Position numbers and translations under genes: made by a program
Shown: positions 5,659-12,869 of the stretch, piece after piece
How the letters are laid out: every line of letters starts with the position of its first letter
Numbering within the stretch: position 1 is the stretch's first letter
Origin: Candidatus Aminicenantota bacterium
GTDB lineage: Bacteria > Acidobacteriota > Aminicenantia > Aminicenantales > Aminicenantaceae
Assembly (NCBI GenBank): GCA_030673995.1
Contig: DAOUYU010000018.1
Coordinates: 1 to 15,137 of the forward strand
DNA: 15,137 nt
Direction: 5' to 3'
The notes under the pieces: model-generated
Seen by the model: the letters and a program-made list of their open reading frames with translations, nothing else
Database searches by the model: none
What the model was told of the DNA's origin: nothing

Positions 5659-7128
5659 ATGGAACTAAGAAAAAGAATAGGTTTTTTCCTCGGCCCCCTT
5701 CTTTTTTTCGTGATATATTTCGCACCTCTTCTTCCACAAAGCCCAAAAGCTCACAGGCTTTTGGCTGTGTTTTTGCTGGTTGTTGTCTGGTGGATCACAG
5801 AATGCATCCCAATTCCTATAACAGCTCTGCTCATCCCTGTCTTCATAACGGCCTTTCAGATTGCACCCGTCAAAGAGGCCTTTGCTCCTTTTTCCAATCC
5901 CATTATCATGCTTTTTTTAGGGAGTTTTATCCTGGCCAGAGCGATGAGTGTTCACTCCCTCGACCAGAAATTAGCCTACTCTATTCTTTCGATGAAATCT
6001 ATCGCACACAAGAAAATCAGGATCCTTTTTGCTCTGGGACTGACTGCAACATTTCTCTCCATGTGGATAAGCAACACGGCTACCACTGCTATGATGTTTC
6101 CGATTGCCCTGGGAATTTTAGACTCCGTTGATTCTGAAAAGAGAAAGAAGGACACTTTCTCCTTCAGCGTGGTTTTGCTTTTGACTTTAGCCTATTCGGC
6201 TTCCGTTGGAGGAGTCGGCACTCCAATCGGAAGCCCTCCTAACCTCATTGCTATCGGCATGTTAGAAAAATTAGCCGGTTACAGGATTACCTTTTTCCAG
6301 TGGATGATGACAGGTTTTTTGGTGCTCGTTCCTATGTTTCTTGTGCTCTTCTGTTTCATGAAATTCAAGCTAAAAGGCGAGAAAAAATCAGGCGACTTAG
6401 CCCCTCCTCTTCCTTTTAAAGAAAAAAAAGTTGAACGGGGATTGACGAAAGCACAAAAAAATGTGCTTACTGCCTTTTCTGTCACTGTCTTTCTCTGGAT
6501 CTTTCCGGGCTTTATCTCTCTGGTTTGGGGAAGAGAAGCTCCTCTTTTCCTCTGGCTTAAAGAACATTTTCCTGAATCCGTTGCGGCTTTAATAGGAGCG
6601 GGACTCCTTTTCCTTCTGCCAGTCAATCTCAGACGAGGACAATTCACCCTTTCTTTGAAAGAAGCCCTGAAGGTCGACTGGGGAACTCTTCTTCTCTTCG
6701 GGGGTGGACTGTCTCTGGGGTTCCAGATGTTTGAAACCGGCCTAGCTGATGCCATTGGCAATTTTGTTATCTCCTTGGCTGGAGGTTCGGCCAGTCTCGC
6801 TGTCATCACTCTTCTCTCTATTATCCTCAGCGTTTATCTTACAGAAGTGACTTCTAACACAGCGTCAGCCAGCATGATTATTCCCATTATTTTCGCCATC
6901 TCAAACAAGGCCTTGATCAATCCTCTTCCCCCTGTCCTGGGAAGTGCGATTGGATGCAGTTTTGCCTTTATGCTTCCGGTCGCCACTCCCCCCAATGCCA
7001 TTATTTACGGTTCGAGATTGATCCACCTGCCTCATATGATAAAGTGCGGATTCTGGCTGAATATTTTCGGAATTCTCATCATCTGGGTGGCTGTTGGATT
7101 CATCGCTCCGCTTTTGGGGCTCATATGA
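5659..7128 (+). CDS. SLC13/DASS-family sodium-coupled anion transporter
   Basis: A 489-residue inner-membrane protein of the divalent anion:sodium symporter family, which imports dicarboxylates, citrate or sulfate with sodium. Hydrophobic segments run along the whole protein, with one charged cytoplasmic loop (about residues 232-265). Both family SNT signatures are present: SNTATTAMMFPIA at 138-150 and SNTASASMIIPI from 399. Each pairs with a proline-rich turn (VGTPIGSPPNLIAIG and MLPVATPPNAIIYGS). These form the two inverted halves of the substrate and sodium site. The substrate cannot be decided; the overall pattern is closest to dicarboxylate carriers. The start lacks a clear ribosome site but gives a sensible first helix. 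It stands alone, divergent from the hydrolase operon. Confidence 0.9.
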   Translation: MELRKRIGFFLGPLLFFVIYFAPLLPQSPKAHRLLAVFLLVVVWWITECIPIPITALLIPVFITAFQIAPVKEAFAPFSNPIIMLFLGSFILARAMSVHSLDQKLAYSILSMKSIAHKKIRILFALGLTATFLSMWISNTATTAMMFPIALGILDSVDSEKRKKDTFSFSVVLLLTLAYSASVGGVGTPIGSPPNLIAIGMLEKLAGYRITFFQWMMTGFLVLVPMFLVLFCFMKFKLKGEKKSGDLAPPLPFKEKKVERGLTKAQKNVLTAFSVTVFLWIFPGFISLVWGREAPLFLWLKEHFPESVAALIGAGLLFLLPVNLRRGQFTLSLKEALKVDWGTLLLFGGGLSLGFQMFETGLADAIGNFVISLAGGSASLAVITLLSIILSVYLTEVTSNTASASMIIPIIFAISNKALINPLPPVLGSAIGCSFAFMLPVATPPNAIIYGSRLIHLPHMIKCGFWLNIFGILIIWVAVGFIAPLLGLI

Positions 7129-7152
7129 CACCTTTTTTCCTCCTTTTCTTTC

Positions 7153-7161
7153 TGATATAAT
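7153..7161 (+). promoter_or_regulatory. Extended -10 promoter (TGATATAAT), leaderless start likely
   Basis: TGA-TATAAT (TATAAT at 7156-7161) is a perfect extended -10 element. It ends 8 nt before the ATG at 7170, so transcription would begin at or within a base or two of the start codon. No Shine-Dalgarno sequence precedes the gene. Confidence 0.5.
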
Positions 7162-7169
7162 TCGTTCTT

Positions 7170-7574
7170 ATGGATGCCTATTTGTCACGGGAAGCCTACC
7201 AATCACTCAGAGCCCTAAGCCTCATTTCTTCAAGCTCAACTTCAGAAGGATTTCTTTTAGGACACAAAAGAGGACATAGATTCTTTGTGGAGAAAATTTT
7301 TCCCTCGATGCCGGGATTTTTTCCCTCTCTTAAAAAGTATCAGGAACTGGATCAGCTCTTCGACGGAAAACTCCTCGGCTTTTTCTCCTTTAATCCAGAT
7401 GAGAAAAAGGTCAAAAAAATTCTGGCTCACTATGCCTGCGGAAAACTCCTTTTGAAAATTAAATTGAATCAACAAAAAAAAATGACCATCCAATCTTATG
7501 TCATAGACTATGAGAATGAATTTTTTCTCTTTCCCATAAAACTAAAATCCCAAAAGCAGGGAAACGTGAAATAA
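7170..7574 (+). CDS. Small protein resembling a JAB/MPN domain that lacks the zinc ligands
   Basis: The 134-residue cytoplasmic protein is not recognised with certainty. Its order of elements follows a JAB/MPN (Mov34) domain: N-terminal helix LSREAYQSLRALS, strand EGFLLGHKRGHRFFVEKIFP (21-45 region), a helix SLKKYQELDQLF, then GKLLGFFSFNP (66-76), a helix and final strands. In active JAMM proteases the segment matching GFFSFNP reads G-W/Y-Y-H-S-H-P, so both zinc histidines would be replaced by Ser73 and Asn75, while a Glu (Glu26) at the N-terminal position is kept. If so it is a non-catalytic binding module. Its TAA stop shares one base with the ATG of the AMMECR1 gene (TAATG), indicating an operon and possible shared function. 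Coding is credible; the fold is inference. Confidence 0.7.
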   Translation: MDAYLSREAYQSLRALSLISSSSTSEGFLLGHKRGHRFFVEKIFPSMPGFFPSLKKYQELDQLFDGKLLGFFSFNPDEKKVKKILAHYACGKLLLKIKLNQQKKMTIQSYVIDYENEFFLFPIKLKSQKQGNVK

Positions 7575-8119
7575 TGGAAAAACTTCTCGATAAAGAGCAG
7601 CAGAAATATCTCCTCGGCCTGGCTCGTCAAACAATTGAGCACTATTTGAAGGAAGGGAAAAAACCAACGGTAAACATAGAAGATGAAGAGCTAAAAGAAA
7701 AAAGAGGAGCCTTCGTCACGCTTAAAGTGAATGACCAGCTTCGAGGCTGCATCGGATATCCCCTTCCTTACCGACCTCTTTACGAAACGATCATGAAGGT
7801 TACCGTTCAATCAGCTACTCAAGACCCTCGCTTTCAATCCTTGACCTTAGAGGAATTACCCAAGACTAAAATTGAAATATCCGTGCTCGGCCTCCCTCAA
7901 GCCATCGATGACATCAAAAAAATAAAAGTTGGAAAGCACGGGATTATCATTTCCAAAGGCCCCAGTAAGGGACTTCTTTTGCCTCAGGTCCCTGTTGAGT
8001 GGAATTGGAACCTGGAGACTTATCTCCGCCATGGATGCCTTAAAGCCGGCCTGGATGAAAATGAATGGAAAAAAGGAGCTCAAATCGAGATCTTCTCTGC
8101 TCAAGTATTCTCAGAATGA
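7574..8119 (+). CDS. AMMECR1 family protein
   Basis: A 181-residue cytoplasmic protein of the AMMECR1 family. The hallmark LRGCIG is at residues 56-61, followed by PLYETIMKVTVQSATQDPRF, EELPKTKIEISVLG, the GKHGIIISKGPSKGLLLPQVP segment and a WN-rich stretch with LRHGCLKAGL. Length is normal for bacterial and archaeal members. The biochemical role is not settled. In many prokaryotes the gene sits beside a Memo-family protein and a radical SAM enzyme; neither is in the window. Here the direct partner is the JAB-like gene, joined by a one-base TAATG overlap. Most of its sequence, including Cys59 in LRGCIG, is well preserved. Confidence 0.92.
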   Translation: MEKLLDKEQQKYLLGLARQTIEHYLKEGKKPTVNIEDEELKEKRGAFVTLKVNDQLRGCIGYPLPYRPLYETIMKVTVQSATQDPRFQSLTLEELPKTKIEISVLGLPQAIDDIKKIKVGKHGIIISKGPSKGLLLPQVPVEWNWNLETYLRHGCLKAGLDENEWKKGAQIEIFSAQVFSE

Positions 8120-8195
8120 ATTCAAGCGAAATAAGTCAAAAACACACAAAAAGCTCACTCACACACAACGAGAAGCAGAAAAAAGGAGAATCAGA

Positions 8196-10256
8196 ATGAT
8201 TATTCAGAACAAAAAGAAGGGAAAAAAGCGCATGAAAACCCGAAATTATCTTTTCAACTTCTCCATTCTCTTCCTTATCTTCTTTCATGGAATCAACTCG
8301 GCTGATATTCAAAAAAAGTGGAGCATCCGTTACTCCAATCGCAGCAATCCTAAAATCAACCAAAAACTCACAATCAAGACTCCATCTCATCCGGGTAGAA
8401 AACCAGGCCCCTCTTCTGCATATAGCCAAAATCTCAAATACCGACAGGTGTTTAAAAAGAAGGATTCATTCCTTCCGGAGAGAAGACGGGATCCCGACTA
8501 TTCGTACCTTAAAAATCCAAAGCTCGGTCAGAGACTCAAGAATAAGCTTTCAAGTCTTCAAGATAAAGAAAGGCCCATAAATATTTGGGTTTATTTCACG
8601 AACAAAGGAATCACTTCCCATGCATCATTTAGGAAAAATCTGACTGAAGTCCGCCGAAGTTTGAAAAAACGCTGCCTCTGGCGCCGTTTTAAGGTTCGCT
8701 ACGAAAAAAACATCGTGGATGATGCAGACATTCCTCTTTTTCTTCCTTACACGAAAAAGGTAAGAGCCATGGTAAGGCGAGTTAGAACCACCTCCCGCTG
8801 GCTCAATGCTCTGAGTGCCGAGGCTGATATATCAGAGATTCTTGGGCTTTCAAAACTTGAATTTGTCCGCAAAATTGACCACGTTGCTTCTTTCCGGAGA
8901 AACGAGCCTCCTTTGCCCCTGACAACAGGACTTGGCAGAAAAAAACAAAGCAATCCCAACCTCGACTACGGCCTATCATTCCCACAGCTCGAACAGATAA
9001 ATGTTCCATCTCTTCACCAACTTGGCTTTAGCGGAAGAGGTGTTTTAGTCTGTATGCTGGACACGGGATTTCGTAAAAGCCATGAAGCTTTTCAAGCTGC
9101 GCGCGTTGTTTCAGAGTGGGACTTTGTAAACGGAGATAATGATGTTGAACAAGACCTATCTGATCCAAACGACTACTCTGACTCTCATGGAACGGCTACA
9201 TGGTCCCTCCTGGGAGGGTATAAGTCAGGCAAGCTCATTGGCATTGCCTACGAAGCCGATTTTCTCCTGGCAAAAACAGAAACAACAAGATTCGAACAAC
9301 CCATAGAAGAAGACTACTGGGTCGCCGGGATCGAATGGGCTGAGGCCCTTGGAGCCGAAGTCGTGTCGTCTTCTCTCGGATATACAGATTGGTATACCTT
9401 TGAAGACATGAATGGGGAGACAGCAGTAACGACGATAGCTGCCGATCGTGCCGTCAGCTTAGGAGTCATGGTGGTGACTGCAGCCGGAAATGAACGCAAT
9501 AAATCCTGGGAGCACATCATTGCACCCTCTGATGGTTTTGATGTTATTGCAGTTGGAGCAGTGGATGCTTCAGGTCAAATCGCCTCTTTCAGTTCCCCTG
9601 GCCCAACTTCTGATGGCAGGATCAAGCCTGAGGTCTGTGCCTTAGGGATTGACAACTGGATTGCCGCTAACCGGTCCAACGGAAGTGACTATTACACAAC
9701 AGGCGACGGGACATCCTTTGCCACACCCTTAGTAGCTGGAGTTGCAGCCCTGCTCCTCGAGATCCACCGGGATTGGACGCCTGCCCAGGTCCGCTCAGCC
9801 TTGCTCAGCACTTCAAGCCAAAGTCAAAATCCTGATAATGACTTCGGATGGGGAATTGTCAATGCGGCCTTAGCGGCCAACCTGGATCTCGCCCTCCCCA
9901 AGCTTCAAGCTTACACCATAGATGATGATACTTCAGGAGAAAGTTATGGCAACGGGAACGGGAAAGCTGAAATCGGAGAAACTCTTGAACTGAGTATCAG
10001 CCTAAAAAACGAAGGTTATTCAACAGCTTCCTCCCTGGAAGGGAGTCTAAGCTCCACTCACCCCGACGTGAAAATAATCACTTCGACAGTAACCTTTCCT
10101 CTCCTTCTTCCTCTTATGAATCAATCATCTGATAATCCCTTCGTTATAAAAATCCCGGACTTCTATTTAGGACATCATGTCATTTTCCGGCTCCGGGTTG
10201 AAGGACCGGACAGTCTAACCCTGTATGAAACGTTGAGGATTCCTGTATCGCGCTAA
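8196..10256 (+). CDS. Secreted subtilisin-like serine protease (S8 family)
   Basis: A 686-residue exported protease. The ATG at 8196 is chosen because AAGGAG lies 7 bases upstream; 8232 is an alternative without such a site. The signal peptide has a long basic n-region (NKKKGKKRMKTRN), core YLFNFSILFLIFF and a likely cleavage near INSA-D. Residues about 40-255 are strikingly rich in Lys and Arg and probably form a pro-region. The S8 catalytic residues are all present: Asp289 (MLDTGF), His331 (SHGTATWS), Asn432 (TAAGNE) and Ser507 (GTSFATPLVAGVAAL). A C-terminal region of about 120 residues (from TIDDDTSGESYGNGNGKAEI, then GETLELSISLKNEG) looks like an Ig-like or adhesion beta-sandwich domain. 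No sortase or obvious C-terminal sorting signal is seen. It lies 76 bp after the AMMECR1 gene. Likely role: extracellular or periplasmic protein degradation. Confidence 0.92.
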   Translation: MIIQNKKKGKKRMKTRNYLFNFSILFLIFFHGINSADIQKKWSIRYSNRSNPKINQKLTIKTPSHPGRKPGPSSAYSQNLKYRQVFKKKDSFLPERRRDPDYSYLKNPKLGQRLKNKLSSLQDKERPINIWVYFTNKGITSHASFRKNLTEVRRSLKKRCLWRRFKVRYEKNIVDDADIPLFLPYTKKVRAMVRRVRTTSRWLNALSAEADISEILGLSKLEFVRKIDHVASFRRNEPPLPLTTGLGRKKQSNPNLDYGLSFPQLEQINVPSLHQLGFSGRGVLVCMLDTGFRKSHEAFQAARVVSEWDFVNGDNDVEQDLSDPNDYSDSHGTATWSLLGGYKSGKLIGIAYEADFLLAKTETTRFEQPIEEDYWVAGIEWAEALGAEVVSSSLGYTDWYTFEDMNGETAVTTIAADRAVSLGVMVVTAAGNERNKSWEHIIAPSDGFDVIAVGAVDASGQIASFSSPGPTSDGRIKPEVCALGIDNWIAANRSNGSDYYTTGDGTSFATPLVAGVAALLLEIHRDWTPAQVRSALLSTSSQSQNPDNDFGWGIVNAALAANLDLALPKLQAYTIDDDTSGESYGNGNGKAEIGETLELSISLKNEGYSTASSLEGSLSSTHPDVKIITSTVTFPLLLPLMNQSSDNPFVIKIPDFYLGHHVIFRLRVEGPDSLTLYETLRIPVSR

Positions 10257-10264
10257 ATATAATT

Positions 10265-10283
10265 AACCTGAATAATTCAGGTT
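10265..10283. terminator. Terminator-like hairpin between convergent genes
   Basis: AACCTGAA (10265-10272) and TTCAGGTT (10276-10283) form a perfect 8-bp stem with a 3-nt loop. It sits in the 34-bp gap between the convergent protease and beta-barrel genes, where a bidirectional terminator is expected. The downstream T-richness is weak on both strands, so termination efficiency is doubtful. Confidence 0.5.
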
Positions 10284-10290
10284 CTTTACC

Positions 10291-11295
10291 TTAATTAAAA
10301 GATAATCTTATTCCCACTCTTAATGTCACTCCACTCAAATTGATCTTTGCTGACCTTATCCCTGAATAAGAAGAGCCAATAGGTTTTTCCTTCGAAAAAA
10401 TAAAGCGGGGATAAGATTTTCCGGTCTCATCACTCTCAAATTCAACCATCCACAGCTTCCCTTCACCTACATCCTCGGAGGAGTCTCGATCAGAATTAGC
10501 TCCCCAGTAACCCCATGTGTGATCCCAGGCGTATTCGTCTTTCCAGCTTCCTTTCCAGTCGCTGTAGTTAGCCCACCTTCCTTGAACTTCGATAAAGAAG
10601 TGAAAATCCTGGCGGATTTTCAACTCCAAGCCACTTTTTGCATGGAAACCAATAGCATATGAGGTGCTCTCTTCTGAGTAGATCCCTGATGAAGAATATT
10701 GATCCACAAACTCTATAAGAGAGGCGGATAAATAGTTCTCATCTTTATAATCGAAAGTGTACTCATATTCTTCCCTGTATGTTATTTTTCCAAGATAAAA
10801 GCCACCTCCGCATCCAAAGAAAAAATTTACTCTTTCTCCGAGTGGAAAAAAATAATAGATAGTCAGGGTCAGGGGGATACTTCTCAAGCTATATCTGGGC
10901 TGCAGCACGGACTGCTCATCAAGAAAAATCGTGCCATAATCATCCGATGAGTTGAAATAGCCCTGCTCCTCGTTCAGGCTTGAAGTCATCTCTCCCTGAA
11001 TCGTGCCTGTCAGGAGTTCTACGCCCAAAGCAAGGTGAAACCGGGAGGAGAGACAATAGATCACTTCTACTCCGCCTTCCCATTGGAAATGGAGTTCTTT
11101 TACGCTGTAATCAAATGAATAGGGAGCCTTATTACGGTCCCAGAAGTAATTGTCCCATCCTCGAATATTTCTGTTTAAATCTCCTCCATCCATCCAACTG
11201 GGACCTCCGAATATCCGGAATCTCAGTTGAGAGGCTTCGACATTCAGCAAAGAGAGGAGAATGCATAAATGTAAAAAGACGACAATTTTCTTCAC
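10291..11295 (-). CDS. Predicted outer-membrane beta-barrel protein, unknown function
   Basis: The 334-residue product is not assignable to a named family. The start is GTG at 11295, giving signal peptide VKKIVVFLHLCILLSLLNVEA (first residue Met in the cell) with cleavage near EAS-QLRF. The mature part is very rich in Tyr, Trp, Phe, Ser and Gly in alternating polar and hydrophobic strands: ELHFQWEGGVEVIYCL, FHLALGVELLTG, SLRSIPLTLTIYYFF, NFFFGCGGGFYLG, FHFFIEVQGRWANYS. It ends with the strand LSGVTLRVGIRLSFN, which resembles a terminal barrel strand. Long Asp/Glu/Tyr loops lie between strands. This fits an OmpW/OmpX-like single-chain barrel. No good ribosome site precedes the GTG. It lies 57 bp after the TatT-like gene and may be co-transcribed with it. 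Confidence 0.8.
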   Translation of the reverse strand: MKKIVVFLHLCILLSLLNVEASQLRFRIFGGPSWMDGGDLNRNIRGWDNYFWDRNKAPYSFDYSVKELHFQWEGGVEVIYCLSSRFHLALGVELLTGTIQGEMTSSLNEEQGYFNSSDDYGTIFLDEQSVLQPRYSLRSIPLTLTIYYFFPLGERVNFFFGCGGGFYLGKITYREEYEYTFDYKDENYLSASLIEFVDQYSSSGIYSEESTSYAIGFHAKSGLELKIRQDFHFFIEVQGRWANYSDWKGSWKDEYAWDHTWGYWGANSDRDSSEDVGEGKLWMVEFESDETGKSYPRFIFSKEKPIGSSYSGIRSAKINLSGVTLRVGIRLSFN

Positions 11296-11352
11296 GTCAG
11301 GTAAACCATCTCATCTTAAGTGAGGGGAAACATTGGCTTTCTGCTTCCGGCT

Positions 11353-12108
11353 TTATTTTTTCTTTTTGAACTTCTTATTTTGAAGCATCTCTTCTGCCAT
11401 TACCTTGCACTTATCTACATCGGCAATCCAGCAAGGATTCGATTCCCTGCTCAACACATATTCCAGCTCTTCTCTTGCTTTATCAATCTCTTTAAGGGCA
11501 AGATATGTATCAGCCAAATAAATACGAGTCAAAGCATCATTGGGGCCAATTTCTTTGGACTTCAGCAGGTGTTCAAGGGATTTCTTCTTGCTTCCCCCGG
11601 CAATTCCGGGCAGCTTAAAATACACCCGGCCTAATACTCTGTCCGGGCCTCCATCCTCATACTCCCTGTTTAACTCGATAACCTTATTCATCGCTTGCTT
11701 GATAGGCTTGACTAAAGATAAACTTTTCAACACACCCTTCGCTTCTCCAAAGACTCCATAATTGACGCCAAGCCAATAATAACCATCCGGCTTTTCAGGT
11801 TCAAGACCGATTGCTTTTTTGGCATTGTAAATCCCTTGAGAAAATATGATCTTTTTTTGCTTCTTTTTCTTCGTATTGGACCCGATATAGTAGTTTATCC
11901 TTGAAATCTTCCAATAGGATTCGTACTTATCCTCTGCTGCTAACAGGGCCTTCTGGTAGAGAGCCAGGGCCTTCTTGGCCGTTTCCACATCCTTCATCTC
12001 GCTGTATAATTTATCCCCCTGAGTGATCAAGTCTTCGACTCCCTGACAGAATACAGAAAAAGATAAACCTAGAAAAATAACCAGAAAAAATAAGATTTTT
12101 GCTTTCAT
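11353..12108 (-). CDS. Secreted TPR protein resembling TRAP-transporter T-component (TatT)
   Basis: A 251-residue protein with signal peptide MKAKILFFLVIFLGLSFSVFC, so it is periplasmic or membrane-anchored; the Cys is not in a standard lipobox. Helical TPR-like repeats follow: AKKALALYQKALLAAEDKYESYW, YNAKKAIGLEPEKPDGYYWLGV, KPIKQAMNKVIELNREYEDGG, RVLGRVYFKLPG, KSLEHLLKSKEIGPNDALTRIYLADTYLALKEIDKAREEL. The block YYWLGVNYGVFGEAKGVLKSLS followed by a KPIKQAM helix and a GG-RVLGR-Y-KLPG loop is what I recall from TatT-family proteins. No TRAP transporter genes are nearby, so a generic TPR scaffold role is equally possible. GGAG lies 7 bases before the ATG. The tail is Lys-rich. Confidence 0.85.
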   Translation of the reverse strand: MKAKILFFLVIFLGLSFSVFCQGVEDLITQGDKLYSEMKDVETAKKALALYQKALLAAEDKYESYWKISRINYYIGSNTKKKKQKKIIFSQGIYNAKKAIGLEPEKPDGYYWLGVNYGVFGEAKGVLKSLSLVKPIKQAMNKVIELNREYEDGGPDRVLGRVYFKLPGIAGGSKKKSLEHLLKSKEIGPNDALTRIYLADTYLALKEIDKAREELEYVLSRESNPCWIADVDKCKVMAEEMLQNKKFKKKK

Positions 12109-12130
12109 TGATCTCTCCTTCTTGCGGGTA

Positions 12131-12160
12131 TTTATATCATAAATTTGCTAACCAGGACAA
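12131..12160 (-). promoter_or_regulatory. Probable promoter of the TatT-like gene
   Basis: Minus strand TTGTCC (12160-12155) and TATAAA (12136-12131) are 18 bp apart. This would give a short leader containing AAGGAG before the ATG at 12108. Confidence 0.4.
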
Positions 12161-12166
12161 TTTATT

Positions 12167-12820
12167 TTAACCATAAAACCTATCCGCTTTCTCATCCAGT
12201 TGAATCATCAGCTGTTCTATCCTTTGACGCTCCTTCTCCAGCTCATCCTCTTTCAATCCAGGGTCAATATGTATAGGCTTTCCATATATAGCAACGATTC
12301 TAGAAAAAGGATAAAACATCAGAAAATTATCCCAGCTTTTTAAAAATTTTTTCCTCGAGGTCGAAAAGGTAAACGGGACAAGAACAGCGCCGGTCTCCTG
12401 AGCAAGCTTCAGCCCACCGAGTTTCATCTTTCGATCAGGCCCTCTGGGACCGTCAGGAACAATGATCACTTCTCCACCGCTGCGAAGCTCTCTTTTCATG
12501 ACGGTCCATACTTTTAAAATGGCATGTGAGCCTGATCCCCTTAGAATGCGGTAGCCCCACCCGGACATAATCCGCGCAGCGATCTCTCCGTCCTTACTCG
12601 GGCTTATCAACGGCATAATTTTTCTTCTGCGAAAAAAATAGGGAACAATAAAAATGCGGCCGTGCCACACAAGAAATATGACAGGCTTTCCCTGCCTCCG
12701 CAAATCCCTGTAACTTTTTTCCCCTAGAATTTTTATTCTGCTGAACTTTGCCCACTTCCATAGAATCACTTTGCCGACAAAGCCAATCAACATCCAGCGG
12801 ATTTCAAAGAAAAGAGACAT
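12167..12820 (-). CDS. DUF374 lysophospholipid acyltransferase-family protein
   Basis: The product (217 residues from 12820, or 219 from an ATG at 12826) belongs to the DUF374 branch of the LPLAT acyltransferases, which act on lipid A or phospholipid precursors at the inner membrane. A hydrophobic N-terminal segment (FFEIRWMLIGFVGKVILW) anchors it. Motifs: VWHGR in place of the usual HX4D block, PLISPSKDGE (donor/acceptor loop), RGSGSHAI, and VPDGPRGPDRKMKLGGLKLA, which is the DUF374 hallmark. The substrate is unknown. No ribosome site precedes either ATG. A promoter-like pair ends 8 nt before 12820, which favours that start and leaderless translation. It lies 49 bp after the sodium symporter gene. 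Confidence 0.88.
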   Translation of the reverse strand: MSLFFEIRWMLIGFVGKVILWKWAKFSRIKILGEKSYRDLRRQGKPVIFLVWHGRIFIVPYFFRRRKIMPLISPSKDGEIAARIMSGWGYRILRGSGSHAILKVWTVMKRELRSGGEVIIVPDGPRGPDRKMKLGGLKLAQETGAVLVPFTFSTSRKKFLKSWDNFLMFYPFSRIVAIYGKPIHIDPGLKEDELEKERQRIEQLMIQLDEKADRFYG

Positions 12821-12828
12821 CGGCATAA

Positions 12829-12857
12829 ATGATATAAAAAACAGGGTAAACAGTAAA
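12829..12857 (-). promoter_or_regulatory. Probable promoter of the DUF374 acyltransferase gene
   Basis: Minus strand TTTACT (12857-12852) and TATCAT (12834-12829) are separated by 17 bp. The -10 box ends 8 nt before the ATG at 12820, so the transcript would be leaderless for that start codon. Confidence 0.45.
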
Positions 12858-12869
12858 GGATAGCTTATG

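Noticed and set aside
5652..6131. 159-codon frame overlapping the start of the SLC13 gene in another frame
   Set aside because: The overlapping transporter frame is complete with all family motifs; the alternative has no recognisable pattern.
6279..6809. 176-codon minus-strand frame inside the SLC13 gene
   Set aside because: Low-information antisense frame rich in Arg, Pro and Lys; the coding strand is clearly the plus strand.
7929..8195. N-terminal extension of the S8 protease back to 7929
   Set aside because: It would overlap the AMMECR1 gene in another frame and bury the signal peptide; the AAGGAG site before 8196 marks the real start.
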